From the NCBI GenBank assembly GCA_002898855.1, contig BEIR01000019.1, forward strand, positions 1-11,810: a stretch of 11,810 nucleotides of DNA. Reading direction: 5' to 3'. Position 1 is the stretch's first letter. Each line of letters starts with the position of its first letter. The stretch is from a bacterium HR41 (lineage in GTDB: Bacteria; Actinomycetota; Thermoleophilia; Solirubrobacterales; Thermoleophilaceae). Positions 1 through 10,051 of this stretch are shown one piece after another. The notes beneath the pieces are model-generated. The model was not told the DNA's origin and did not search any database. It was given only the letters and a program-made list of their open reading frames with translations. A program made the translations under genes and the position numbers.

Positions 1-33
1 AACGCCGCTCGGCCCGCCGCGATCGCGCCGTGA
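1..33 (+). CDS. C-terminal end of an upstream gene (partial, unidentified)
   Basis: Reading from base 1 gives an open frame of ten codons ([10 protein letters not shown]) ending in TGA at 31-33. This stop overlaps the GTG start of panC (30-32) as GTGA, the same stop-start coupling that joins panC-panD and panD-panB further on. That makes a co-transcribed upstream gene plausible. The fragment is too short to identify. In related bacteria a Rossmann-fold/DUF2520 protein or a folate gene often precedes panC, but nothing visible here tests that. Confidence 0.4.
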   Translation, partial: NAARPAAIAP

Positions 34-887
34 AGGTCGTGCGGAGCAAGCGCGAGTTGCGTGCTGCCCTCGACGAGCGGCGCAGCGGCAGCGTGGGTCT
101 CGTGCCGACCATGGGCTTCTTCCACGAGGGTCACTTGTCGTTGATGCGACGGGCTCGCAGCGAGTGCGCCACGGTCGTCGTCTCGTCGTTCGTCAACCCC
201 ACGCAGTTCCGTCCCGGCGAGGACTACGAGTCGTATCCGCGCGACGAACAGCGCGATATCGAGCTCGCGCGCGCGACTGGAGTCGACCTCTTTTTCGCTC
301 CGCCCGTCGACGAGATGTACGCCAGCGATCACTGCACCACGGTGCGCGTCCGTGGCGGTCTCACCGAGGTGCTCTGCGGCGATCCGCACCGCCGCGGTCC
401 CGAGCACTTCGACGGCGTGACGACCGTCGTCGCCAAGCTCTTGAACATCGTGCAGCCACAGCGCGCCTACTTCGGGCAGAAGGACGCGCAACAGGCGCTC
501 GTGGTCCGCCGGATGGTGCGCGACCTCGACTTCCCGGTCGAGGTGGTCGTCTGCCCGACCGTGCGCGAAGCGGACGGTCTCGCGATGAGCTCGCGCAACG
601 TCTACCTCAGCCCGGATGAGCGCCAACGCGCGACCGCCCTCTCGCGCGCGCTGGAGGCGGCGCGACGGGCTGCCGCGAACGGGGTGGTGACGCCCGCCGA
701 GGTGCTCGCGGTCGCGCGCGGCGAGCTCGCCGCGGCGGGCGTCGAGCCGGAATATCTCGAACTTCGCTCGCTCGAAGATCTGCGACCGGTCGAGTCGCTC
801 GAACGGCCTGCCCTGCTGGCCGTTGCCGCACGCATCGGGCGCGCGCGGCTAATCGACAACGTCACGCTCGGAGGCGCCGAACTATGA
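30..887 (+). CDS. panC: Pantothenate synthetase (pantoate--beta-alanine ligase)
   Basis: PanC is the cytoplasmic enzyme that activates pantoate with ATP as pantoyl-adenylate and then condenses it with beta-alanine to give pantothenate. The 285-residue length is normal. Visible family motifs in order are PTMG (26-29), the nucleotidyltransferase signature HEGH (32-35), FVNPTQF (54-60), a pantoate/ATP region ending in HFDGV (126-130), YFGQKDAQQ (147-155) and the KMSKS-like MSSRN (186-190). The common 'RPGHF' segment reads RRGPEHF and is about three residues longer than in E. coli; all motif residues around it are kept. The GTG at 30 is chosen because it overlaps the upstream stop and places PTMG at the usual distance from the N-terminus. 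No clear Shine-Dalgarno is seen, so translation is probably coupled to the upstream gene. It is the first complete gene of the panC-panD-panB operon and its stop overlaps the panD start (ATGA, 884-887). Confidence 0.97.
   Translation: MKVVRSKRELRAALDERRSGSVGLVPTMGFFHEGHLSLMRRARSECATVVVSSFVNPTQFRPGEDYESYPRDEQRDIELARATGVDLFFAPPVDEMYASDHCTTVRVRGGLTEVLCGDPHRRGPEHFDGVTTVVAKLLNIVQPQRAYFGQKDAQQALVVRRMVRDLDFPVEVVVCPTVREADGLAMSSRNVYLSPDERQRATALSRALEAARRAAANGVVTPAEVLAVARGELAAAGVEPEYLELRSLEDLRPVESLERPALLAVAARIGRARLIDNVTLGGAEL
870..874 (+). promoter_or_regulatory. Shine-Dalgarno of panD
   Basis: A perfect GGAGG lies nine bases upstream of the ATG at 884, inside the last codons of panC. It fixes the panD start and shows that panD can recruit ribosomes itself as well as by coupling to panC. 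Confidence 0.7.
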
Positions 888-1264
888 GAAGGACGATGCT
901 CAAGTCGAAGATCCACCGTGCGACGGTGACTGGCAGCGACCTCAACTACGTCGGGTCGATCACCGTCGACGAGGAGCTGCTGGAGGCAGCCGACATCCGC
1001 GAGCACGAGCTCGTGCACGTTCTCGACATCAACAATGGCAACCGCTTCGAGACCTACACGATCCGGGGCGAGCGCGGGTCGCGCGAGATCTGCGTCAACG
1101 GGGCGGCCGCCCGTCTCGTGCACACCGGCGACACGCTGATCATCCTCTCCTACGCCGAGTACGAGGAGGAGGAGCTCGACGATCACCGCCCTGTGGTGGT
1201 CCACGTCGACGAGCAGAACCGGATCGTGGCGGTCGACACGAAAGCTTCGGAGCTCGTGCGATGA
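884..1264 (+). CDS. panD: Aspartate 1-decarboxylase proenzyme
   Basis: PanD decarboxylates L-aspartate to beta-alanine, the second substrate of PanC. The 126-residue product is the usual length. It is made as a proenzyme that self-cleaves between Gly24 and Ser25 (Y-V-G-S), giving a pyruvoyl cofactor from Ser25. The residues used in the E. coli enzyme fall at identical numbers here: Lys9, Tyr22, Gly24-Ser25, Arg54, Tyr58 and Asn72, followed by Gly-Ala-Ala. The identical numbering supports the ATG at 884, which is preceded by GGAGG and overlaps the panC stop. The C-terminal third after an acidic run (EYEEEELDD) is a typical variable tail. Its stop overlaps the panB start by ATGA at 1261-1264. 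Confidence 0.97.
   Translation: MRRTMLKSKIHRATVTGSDLNYVGSITVDEELLEAADIREHELVHVLDINNGNRFETYTIRGERGSREICVNGAAARLVHTGDTLIILSYAEYEEEELDDHRPVVVHVDEQNRIVAVDTKASELVR
1249..1252 (+). promoter_or_regulatory. Shine-Dalgarno of panB
   Basis: GGAG lies eight bases before the ATG at 1261, within the end of panD. It supports this start over downstream alternatives. Confidence 0.55.
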
Positions 1265-2196
1265 GCGCCGCACCCCGCGCTTCGGCGCCGCCACCGAAGG
1301 GGCGGCCGGTCACCCTGTCGACGCTGGCCGAGAAGAAGGCGCTCGGCGAGCCGATCGTGATGGTCACCGCCTACGACTACCCGAGCGCCGAGGTCGCCGA
1401 GGCTGCGGGGGTCGACGTGGTGCTCGTCGGCGATTCGGCGGCGATGACCGTCCTCGGCTACGAGAGCACGGTGCCGGTGTCGCTCGACGAGATGTTGATG
1501 TTGGCGGCGGCGGTGCGGCGGGGTCTGCGCTCGCCGCTGCTCGTCGGCGACCTGCCGTTCGCGAGCTACGAGCGCTCCGACGAACAGGCGGTGGCGTCGG
1601 CGCAACGGTTCGTCAAGGAAGCGGGCTGCGACGCGGTCAAGCTCGAGCGCGGCGGGCGTTCGGCCGAGCGGGCACGGGCGATCGTGGAGGCCGGCATCCC
1701 GGTGATGGGCCACGTGGGGCTGACGCCGCAAACCGCGACGCAGCTCGGCGGATACCGGTCGCAGGGCCGCACCGCCGAGCGTGCGCTGGCGGTGTTGCGC
1801 GAGGCGCTCGAGTTGGAGCGAGCGGGCTGCTTCGCGGTCGTGCTCGAGGCGATTCCGCGCGAGCTGACGCGCGAGATCGTCGCCCGTCTCACGGTGCCGA
1901 CGATCGGCATCGGGGCCGGGCCCGAGACCGACGGCCAGGTGCTCGTTTTCCACGATCTGTTGGGGATCTACGGCGGGCACAAGCCGCGGTTCGTGAAGCG
2001 CTACGCCGAGCTGCGCGACGCGATGGTGGCGGGAGTGCGCCGCTACTGCGAGGAGGTGCGGGGTCGCGCCTACCCCGGCGACGAGCACTGCTACGAGATG
2101 GCGCCCGACGAGCTCGAGCGGCTGCGCTCGCTGCTCGCCGAAGCCGAGGAGGCCGCAGCGACCGAAGAGCCCTTCACCGGCGGACCGAGCCTGTAG
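1261..2196 (+). CDS. panB: 3-methyl-2-oxobutanoate hydroxymethyltransferase (ketopantoate hydroxymethyltransferase)
   Basis: PanB transfers a one-carbon unit from 5,10-methylenetetrahydrofolate to alpha-ketoisovalerate, making ketopantoate, the first committed step to pantothenate. It is a cytoplasmic TIM-barrel enzyme needing Mg. Visible signatures are VTAYDYPSA (35-43), the metal-binding LVGDS (55-59, Asp58), VGDLPF (95-100, Asp97), KLERGG (127-132, Lys127 and Glu129), MGHVGLTPQ (149-157, His151), VLEAIP with the probable catalytic Glu196, and IGIGAG followed by the [12 protein letters not shown] stretch. At 311 residues it is longer than the E. coli protein (264), through a short Ala/Pro-rich N-terminus and a C-terminal helical tail of roughly 50 residues. 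It is the last gene of the pan operon. Ketopantoate reductase (PanE) is not in the window. Only 19 bases separate its stop from the converging acyltransferase gene, and I see no convincing intrinsic terminator there. Confidence 0.97.
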   Translation: MSAAPRASAPPPKGRPVTLSTLAEKKALGEPIVMVTAYDYPSAEVAEAAGVDVVLVGDSAAMTVLGYESTVPVSLDEMLMLAAAVRRGLRSPLLVGDLPFASYERSDEQAVASAQRFVKEAGCDAVKLERGGRSAERARAIVEAGIPVMGHVGLTPQTATQLGGYRSQGRTAERALAVLREALELERAGCFAVVLEAIPRELTREIVARLTVPTIGIGAGPETDGQVLVFHDLLGIYGGHKPRFVKRYAELRDAMVAGVRRYCEEVRGRAYPGDEHCYEMAPDELERLRSLLAEAEEAAATEEPFTGGPSL

Positions 2197-2215
2197 GGGC
2201 GCTCCGCGGAAGCCG

Positions 2216-2827
2216 TTACTCGCCGCCGCCGAGATCCTCGCTCGACGGTGCGAAACGCTTGACGACCCGTGCCGGCGCACCGACCGCCACCGAGTAGGGC
2301 GGGATGTCGCTGGTGACGACGCTGTTCGCGCCGATCACCGCGCGCTCGCCGATCGTGACGCCACTGGTTACGACGACGTTGGCTCCGCACCAGACGTTGT
2401 CGCCGATACGCGTCGGGCCTTTGCTCGTGAACCCTTGCCAGGTCACGGGCAGCTCGAGGTCGTCGTAGCGGTGATCGGCGTCGCTGATGAAGCAGCCGTT
2501 CGCGAACATGCAGTGCGCGCCGATCTCTACAAGCTCGAGCGCCGCCACCATAACGGCGATGTTCAGGAAGGTGCCGGGGCCGATGCGGATGCGCGCGTTG
2601 CCCGGTGCCGAAAGCCAGACGTGCGGCTCGAGGTGGACGTCGCGGCCGATCTCGAGGCGACCCTCGGCGAACGCCTCGAGCGCGTTGCCGTGCAGCGGCC
2701 AGCGGCAGTAGGCCCCGCGACGGGCAAACTCCCAGTGGATGCGGGCACGCCGCCACGGCAACGAGTCGCGCTCGAACCAACGCCACTTGCGCCACCACGC
2801 ACGCAGCCACCCGACTTCCTCGCTCAC
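2216..2827 (-). CDS. Hexapeptide-repeat acyltransferase (maltose/xenobiotic acetyltransferase type)
   Basis: The 203-residue protein has the left-handed beta-helix pattern of hexapeptide acyltransferases: repeated [IV]-G-x-x units such as LEIGRDV (58-64), IRIGPGTF, VEIGAHC, TRIGDNVWCGANVVVTSGVTIGE (139-161) and AVIGANSVV (163-171). The closing PPYSVAVGAPARVVKR (176-191) is the standard cap of the family. His119 in SDADHRYDD is the likely catalytic histidine. Such enzymes are trimers that acetylate (or otherwise acylate) sugars, amino-sugars or antibiotics using acyl-CoA; the acceptor cannot be told from sequence. The first 45 residues are rich in Trp and Arg and precede the helix. The GTG at 2825-2827 is chosen because the reading frame further upstream becomes low-complexity Arg/Pro sequence antisense to the protease gene, and a -10-like TACACT sits six bases before it. 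It converges on panB and diverges from the protease gene. Confidence 0.85.
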   Translation of the reverse strand: MSEEVGWLRAWWRKWRWFERDSLPWRRARIHWEFARRGAYCRWPLHGNALEAFAEGRLEIGRDVHLEPHVWLSAPGNARIRIGPGTFLNIAVMVAALELVEIGAHCMFANGCFISDADHRYDDLELPVTWQGFTSKGPTRIGDNVWCGANVVVTSGVTIGERAVIGANSVVTSDIPPYSVAVGAPARVVKRFAPSSEDLGGGE

Positions 2828-2833
2828 GCGGGC

Positions 2834-2839
2834 AGTGTA
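2834..2839 (-). promoter_or_regulatory. Putative -10 box (TACACT) of the acyltransferase gene, leaderless start
   Basis: On the minus strand TACACT (TANNNT type) is followed by six bases and then the GTG start. This places the expected transcription start at or next to the start codon, and no Shine-Dalgarno is present. This is the classic leaderless layout of actinobacteria. No good -35 box is seen. The same 12-base context (CGTACACTGSCC) recurs upstream of uvrA. Confidence 0.4.
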
Positions 2840-5412
2840 CGGGCGCGGCGACCAGCGGCCCCAGAGAGTGGCGCCGCGAAGGCAAGCATCCGATAGAAAC
2901 GGGTGAGGCGGCCGGCGGCCGCGGGCCGCGGGCGGCGGCAGCGATGGAGCCGACGGGCGACGGCGACACCACACAGGGCAGGTGCAGACGCAGGGCGGCG
3001 CTGACCGGCTTCGCCGTGGCGGCGATAGTGGCGGTGTCGCTCGCTGCGAGCGGGGACCGAGTGTCCTCGCCGCAGCGGGCAGAGCCGGTCGATCGCCACG
3101 AGCGGCCGCAGGCCCTCGCTGGCGCCGCCGCTGGCTCCCGACCGGCGGGCCGGCGCCCGTCCCCGTGGCGGGGCCGCTCTCCGGGCGCCGATCCGGCCGC
3201 CCGCCGGTCGACAGCCGCGCCCCCTGCGATCGCGCGCGGCAAGGGTCGCGCACGGCGGATCGTCGTGATCTTCCGCCGCGGATCGACACGTGCCGCCCGC
3301 GCGGCTGCATTGCGGGCCGCGGGCGTGCACGCGGTCAAGTGGCTGCCGTCGACAGGGGCGGCGATCGTGGAGCCGGCCCGCGGCGCTAGTCCTGCTGCGC
3401 GCGCTCGCGCGCTAGCGCGCTCGCCCGCGGTCGCGGTGGCCGAGACCGCCCGCAAGCGCAGCTTCGAGTACCTGCCCAACGATCCGCTCTTTCCGCGCCA
3501 ATGGGGTTTGCGCAACACCGGCCAGGTCCTCCTCGATGACGAACCGGCGGGCACGCCCGACGCCGACATCGACGCCGACGAGGCGTGGGACATCGCGCCG
3601 CCGCGCGCCGCGCCGATCGCTGTCATCGACACCGGGGTTGCCTACAACCATCCCGACCTAGCGGGCAAGGTATGGGTGAACTCGCGCGAGGCGGCGGGAA
3701 CGCCCGGCGTCGACGACGACGGGAACGGTTACGTCGACGACGTCCGCGGCTGGGACTTCCTCTCCAACGACGCGCGGCCCGAAGACAGCGACGGCCATGG
3801 CACCCACGTCGCCGGCGTAGCCGCTGCCGCGACCAACGACGGCGCGGGAGTTGCCGGCGTTGCACCGACCGCCCAGATCGTCGCGCTGCGAGCCGGAAGC
3901 TTCGCTAGCGGGGTAGACAGCGCCGCGGTCGTCGAGGCGATCGAGTACGCGGCGCGCGCCGGCGCGCGTGTAGTGAACATGTCGTTCGGGGCGCTCGGCA
4001 GTGCCGCCTATTCGGAGGCCGAGGCCGCCGCGATCCGTCGCCATCCCGAGATGGTGTTCGTGGCTGCGGCCGGCAACGACGGTACAGACACAGACATCAC
4101 CCCTCACTACCCGTCGGGGATCGACAGCCCGAATGTGGTGAGCGTGGCGGCGAGCGACCAGTTCGATCGGCTTGCCGACTTCTCGAACTACGGTGCGACG
4201 AGCGTCGACCTGGCCGCTCCCGGTGCGCTGATCCTCTCGTCGTACCCCGATTTCGTGAACCGCTCGGTGAGCAGCTGGATGTTCGATTCCTCGCACTCGC
4301 TCGCCGACGACTGGGAGGAACGGCAGGGCGGTCTACCGGCCTGGCAGGTGACATCCCCCATCGCCGACGCCGAGGGACCCGGGGTTGCGGTGCTCGACGT
4401 CTCGGACTCCCCATCGCCGGTCTCCGGGCGCACGGAGTTGATCGCGCGCAGCACGTTCGACATCCGCCAGTGGCAGAGCTGCAGCCTCGTCGTCCGCTAC
4501 CTAGTCGACGATCCCGCCGAGCGCAGCACGAGCGAGCCCGCTTTCACCCTGTCCGCTCTGGTCGCGACCGACAGCGCGAGCGACGTGCACTCGTATCCGC
4601 TCGACACGCACGACACAGGCGGCCGTTTCGAGACGACATTGTCGGTCGACATCGGCGCAGAGGGGGACTCGCTATCGGCCGCGGGAAGCGTGCGGGTGGG
4701 CATCGCTGTCGACTACGACGGCACGGCAGGGGGGCGTGTCGCCCTCGACGGAGTGCAGCTGCGCTGCCTCGACAGCGAGCTCCCCGCGACCCCGCAGTGG
4801 GCGTTCATGAGCGGCACGTCGATGGCCGCACCCGCCGTGGCCGGCGCGGCCGCGCTCGTCCTCGGCCTGCGGCCGACGCTCACCGGCGCTCAGGTGCGCG
4901 ATCTTCTGCTGCGCTCCGTCGATCGCCTACCGGCGTTCGCCGGCAAAACGGTGTCGGGCGGTCGTCTCGACGTCCGCCGTCTGCTCGAGCTGACCGCCGC
5001 CTGGTCGCCGCCGACGGGCGACGCGAGCGGTGGCAGCACGGGGGGAACCTCGCCGGGCGCGGATGGTGCGCCGGGCGGGAGCGGCGGTACAGGTAGCGGC
5101 GGCGCAGGGAGCAGCGGCCCACCGAACTCGCCGTCGGGAAGCTCCGGCACGCCGTCGCCCGCAGGCGGCACGACCGGCGTGTCGCCGCTCGTGCGGCGCG
5201 TAGCCCGCGCGCTCCGGGTCAGCTGCCGCCGTCGCGGCACACGCTTGCGCTGCCGGCTCGTGGCACGGGTGCGCGGAGCGACACGTCTCTCCGGCCGAGT
5301 CGAGCTGCGCAAGGGAGGGCGCAGAGTGGCCACGGCACGCGTGCGCGTCGGCCGCTACTTCACGCTCCGCTCCCGCCGTCTCCGGCGCAGCTCTTACGCG
5401 CTCGTCGTGCGC

Positions 5413-8289
<2,877 letters not shown>

Positions 8290-8299
8290 CGGTCCGGCC

Positions 8300-8305
8300 A
8301 GTGTA
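8300..8305 (-). promoter_or_regulatory. Putative -10 box (TACACT) of uvrA
   Basis: On the minus strand CGTACACTGGCC lies just before uvrA, with TACACT ending ten bases before the ATG. The expected start of transcription is within about three bases of the start codon, which fits the missing Shine-Dalgarno. A promoter here would place the large hairpin at 8313-8356 upstream of the transcript, so that hairpin would serve the copper-protein gene and not uvrA. No -35 box is evident. Confidence 0.4.
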
Positions 8306-8312
8306 CGCGCGC

Positions 8313-8356
8313 CGGGCCGCACCGGACCGCCCCTGAGGCGGCACCGGTGCGGCCCG
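8313..8356 (-). terminator. Long GC-rich stem-loop between the copper-protein gene and uvrA
   Basis: Thirteen-base perfect arms (CGGGCCGCACCGG at 8313-8325 and its complement at 8344-8356) enclose a second stem (CCGCC/GGCGG) with a five-base loop. The two stems are separated only by a small 1x2 internal loop. The outer stem may extend three more pairs past a single bulge. It begins about 33 bases after the copper-protein stop codon and ends before uvrA. There is no T-run on either side, so it would be a U-less (I-shaped) terminator or a 3' stabilising hairpin, both common in GC-rich actinobacteria. Attenuation of uvrA is the alternative if transcripts enter from upstream. Confidence 0.5.
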
Positions 8357-8374
8357 CGCACCGTGTCAGCTCGC

Positions 8375-8388
8375 CGAACTTGTGTCCG
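8375..8388. promoter_or_regulatory. LexA (SOS)-box-like dyad upstream of uvrA
   Basis: The sequence CGAACTTGTGTCCG matches the Gram-positive/actinobacterial SOS box CGAAC-N4-GTTCG at nine of ten fixed positions; the mismatch is GTCCG instead of GTTCG. It lies about 86 bases before uvrA, touching the stop codon of the copper-protein gene. uvrA is a classic LexA-regulated gene, which raises its prior. One mismatch and the distance from the proposed -10 box keep confidence low. Confidence 0.35.
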
Positions 8389-9972
8389 TCACTGGACGCG
8401 GAACGACCCGCGCATGAACGGATGGATCCGGCAGAAGTAGGTGTACGTACCGGGCTTGAGCCCGGCCGTGTTAAGGGTCCACTGGACCCTCCCCACTCCC
8501 GGCAGCTTGCGCGCCAACTGGCCCGAGTCGAAACGCCCGTCGGCGAGCGGGTAGCTGATGCCCGACGAGCGGTTGCAAGGCTCGCGGCACGAGGTGACGG
8601 AGTGGTAGGCGAGCTTGCCTTCGTCGCCGTTCACGAACGTGATCCGCTGGCCACGGCGAACGATCGGCGGCCGCTTGCCGTTGCCGGGCAACAGGAAGTC
8701 GCCGACCTGGTAGCGGAAGTCGGCGATGCCGATCACGGGCGGCGCCGGACCGCCGGCCGGCAGCTTCAGCGGGTTGGGCAGGTTGGTCGGCCGGCCGCCG
8801 CGATCGATGTTCTCGGGCAGACGGCCGTGGGTGGTGCGACCGATGTAGTCGACCTTGGTCTTGAACGGGTTCTTCCCGCGTTCGCCCACGGCCATGTACA
8901 GCACCATGATGCCCATCGACTCGTACCAGGCCGCGCGGCTCGAGTCGTAGGTGGCGTTGATGCGCAGCTTGTCGCCCTTGCGAACCTCGACACGCCAATT
9001 CGCCGGACTGCCGGTCATCGCCAGGTCCCAGTCGACCGGGCCCTTCTTGCCGAAGTACTTGGCCTTCGAGCGCAGCAAGCGCACCCAGCTACCGTCGACA
9101 GTAAGGGCGCGCGCGCGGCACCGACGCCGGGCCGCTGCCGACCGCTGACGGCAGCTCACACGTGCCGGACGGACCCCGTTCCGCTTGAGCCAGAGGTCCG
9201 TGTAGAGACCGCCCGGGTGGAGGTGACCGGCGCCGGCGAGCAGCACACCGTCCTGGTCGACCGTCCAGACGTTCTTCGGCCGGCCCTTATAGGCGTTCGG
9301 CTGCTCGTCGGGGTAGGTGAACTTGCCGTCTCCGCCCGCACGCCGATAGACGTCGAACACGGGATACAGCGACCCGTTCTGGACGTCCATCCAGATCGGC
9401 CGCGCTGCTTTCATCTTTCGGCCGGTGGGACTGTCGGCGGGAACGAAATCGATCTCGTAAACCACGTACACGTCCGCGGGCTTGCCGACGAGGTCGTGGA
9501 GCATGTGGTTGAGAACCCAGCGGTCGTTGGGGTCGTAGTAGTAGCCGTAGCCCGGTGGGAGCATGAAGATCGTCTTCTCCTCGCCGGCCGCGAAGAACCG
9601 CTCGGGTCCGCCCATCGTCGCGTCGCGCCGCGAAAGGTTGAGCCACACCGCGTGGTGGAGGTGAACGACGTCGACACGCGGCCGACGACCGTCGAGGTAA
9701 GTCAGGTCCGGACGGATTCGCGTGATGTACCCAGGAACCGCCGGCCGCTCGCTCTTGAGAACAGGCCGGAACGCGATCTCGTTCTGGCCCGGTTGGATAT
9801 GGAAGGGCCCGATGCGGTAGCGGTAGCGCTTCACGTCAGGGTTGCCGCTCGCGGCCGTGGCTGGGGCCGCGGCGACTACCGCGAGCACCGCTACCAGCGC
9901 GAGGACGAGGAATGTCTGGACCGATATGAGGCGCGCGCACGCACGCGCGCACGTGGGGGACACGCGGAGCAT
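8389..9972 (-). CDS. Exported copper protein: PHM/DBH-like monooxygenase-type domains plus C-terminal cupredoxin
   Basis: A 527-residue protein with a signal peptide (hydrophobic run about 20-36, cleavage likely near ATAAS at 38-42). Residues about 420-527 are a cupredoxin: His457 (AYHSVTSC) with Cys514, His517 and Met520 in YFCRIHPFMRG. This C-x2-H-x2-M spacing is that of amicyanin, so a complete type-1 copper site is visible. Residues about 46-364 match the ligand order of the copper type II ascorbate-dependent monooxygenases: HLHHAVWLN (His106-His107), PPGYGYYYDPNDRWVLNHMLH with His156/His159 in the position of the third CuH histidine, GHLHPGG (His250, His252) and WYESMGIMVLYM (Met353). 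These correspond in order to HH, VHY, HTHHLG and DEMCNLYIMYY of the mammalian enzyme. The fold assignment is inference; the substrate is unknown. An Arg-rich Cys274-Cys285 loop interrupts the second half. The gene sits between uvrB and uvrA on their strand, with 79 bases upstream and 99 downstream. Confidence 0.8.
   Translation of the reverse strand: MLRVSPTCARACARLISVQTFLVLALVAVLAVVAAAPATAASGNPDVKRYRYRIGPFHIQPGQNEIAFRPVLKSERPAVPGYITRIRPDLTYLDGRRPRVDVVHLHHAVWLNLSRRDATMGGPERFFAAGEEKTIFMLPPGYGYYYDPNDRWVLNHMLHDLVGKPADVYVVYEIDFVPADSPTGRKMKAARPIWMDVQNGSLYPVFDVYRRAGGDGKFTYPDEQPNAYKGRPKNVWTVDQDGVLLAGAGHLHPGGLYTDLWLKRNGVRPARVSCRQRSAAARRRCRARALTVDGSWVRLLRSKAKYFGKKGPVDWDLAMTGSPANWRVEVRKGDKLRINATYDSSRAAWYESMGIMVLYMAVGERGKNPFKTKVDYIGRTTHGRLPENIDRGGRPTNLPNPLKLPAGGPAPPVIGIADFRYQVGDFLLPGNGKRPPIVRRGQRITFVNGDEGKLAYHSVTSCREPCNRSSGISYPLADGRFDSGQLARKLPGVGRVQWTLNTAGLKPGTYTYFCRIHPFMRGSFRVQ
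9931..9955. repeat. 25-bp alternating purine-pyrimidine tract
   Basis: Every step from 9931 to 9955 alternates purine and pyrimidine, mostly GC/AC dinucleotides, just inside the start of the copper-protein gene. It encodes the repeated Cys-Ala-Arg-Ala-Cys-Ala-Arg stretch before the signal peptide core. Such tracts can adopt Z-DNA under negative supercoiling, but coding constraint in GC-rich DNA may explain it. Confidence 0.5.
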
Positions 9973-9983
9973 GTGCCAATGAT

Positions 9984-9995
9984 GACCGATCGGTC
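9984..9995. promoter_or_regulatory. 12-bp perfect palindrome, operator-like
   Basis: GACCGATCGGTC is a perfect dyad eleven bases upstream of the copper-protein start codon, in the short uvrB/copper-gene spacer. Its size and base pattern resemble operators of TetR-type repressors in actinobacteria. No regulator gene is adjacent, so the binding protein is unknown. Confidence 0.35.
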
Positions 9996-10002
9996 GGCGC
10001 TT

Positions 10003-10017
10003 GGCTACCCCGTAGCC
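10003..10017 (-). terminator. Short hairpin downstream of uvrB
   Basis: GGCTAC-CCC-GTAGCC forms a perfect six-pair stem with a three-base loop, about 35 bases beyond the uvrB stop. It could be a weak U-less terminator of uvrB or a second operator dyad for the copper-protein gene. The sequence alone does not decide. Confidence 0.35.
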
Positions 10018-10051
10018 TCGAAAGAGTGTCGAGCCGAGGGGGCCCCGTCCC

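Noticed and set aside
2605..2943. N-terminal extension of the protease upstream of the ATG at 2944
   Set aside because: It would overlap most of the acyltransferase in antisense and would bury the signal peptide 113 residues inside the protein.
2980..3009. Twin-arginine (Tat) signal in the protease
   Set aside because: RCRRRAALTGF has consecutive arginines but lacks the S/T-RR-x-F-L-K pattern. A normal Sec signal or uncleaved anchor explains it as well.
2828..3310. N-terminal extension of the acyltransferase to an ATG at 3310
   Set aside because: The extension is Arg/Pro low-complexity, antisense to the protease start region, and would remove the intergenic promoter. The GTG at 2825-2827 fits the family length.
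3407..3420. Perfect 14-bp palindrome GCGCGCTAGCGCGC
   Set aside because: It lies inside the protease propeptide coding region and encodes ordinary Ala/Arg codons. GC-rich self-complementary runs of this kind are expected here.
2091..3632. 513-codon minus-strand frame overlapping the protease, acyltransferase and panB genes
   Set aside because: Low-complexity Arg/Ala sequence without family motifs. The real genes in the other frames carry complete motifs.
10003..10017. CsoR-type copper operator (TACCCC...GGGGTA pattern)
   Set aside because: The inverted repeat contains TACCCCGTA, but the half-site spacing is far too short for known CsoR operators. It is kept only as a generic dyad/hairpin.
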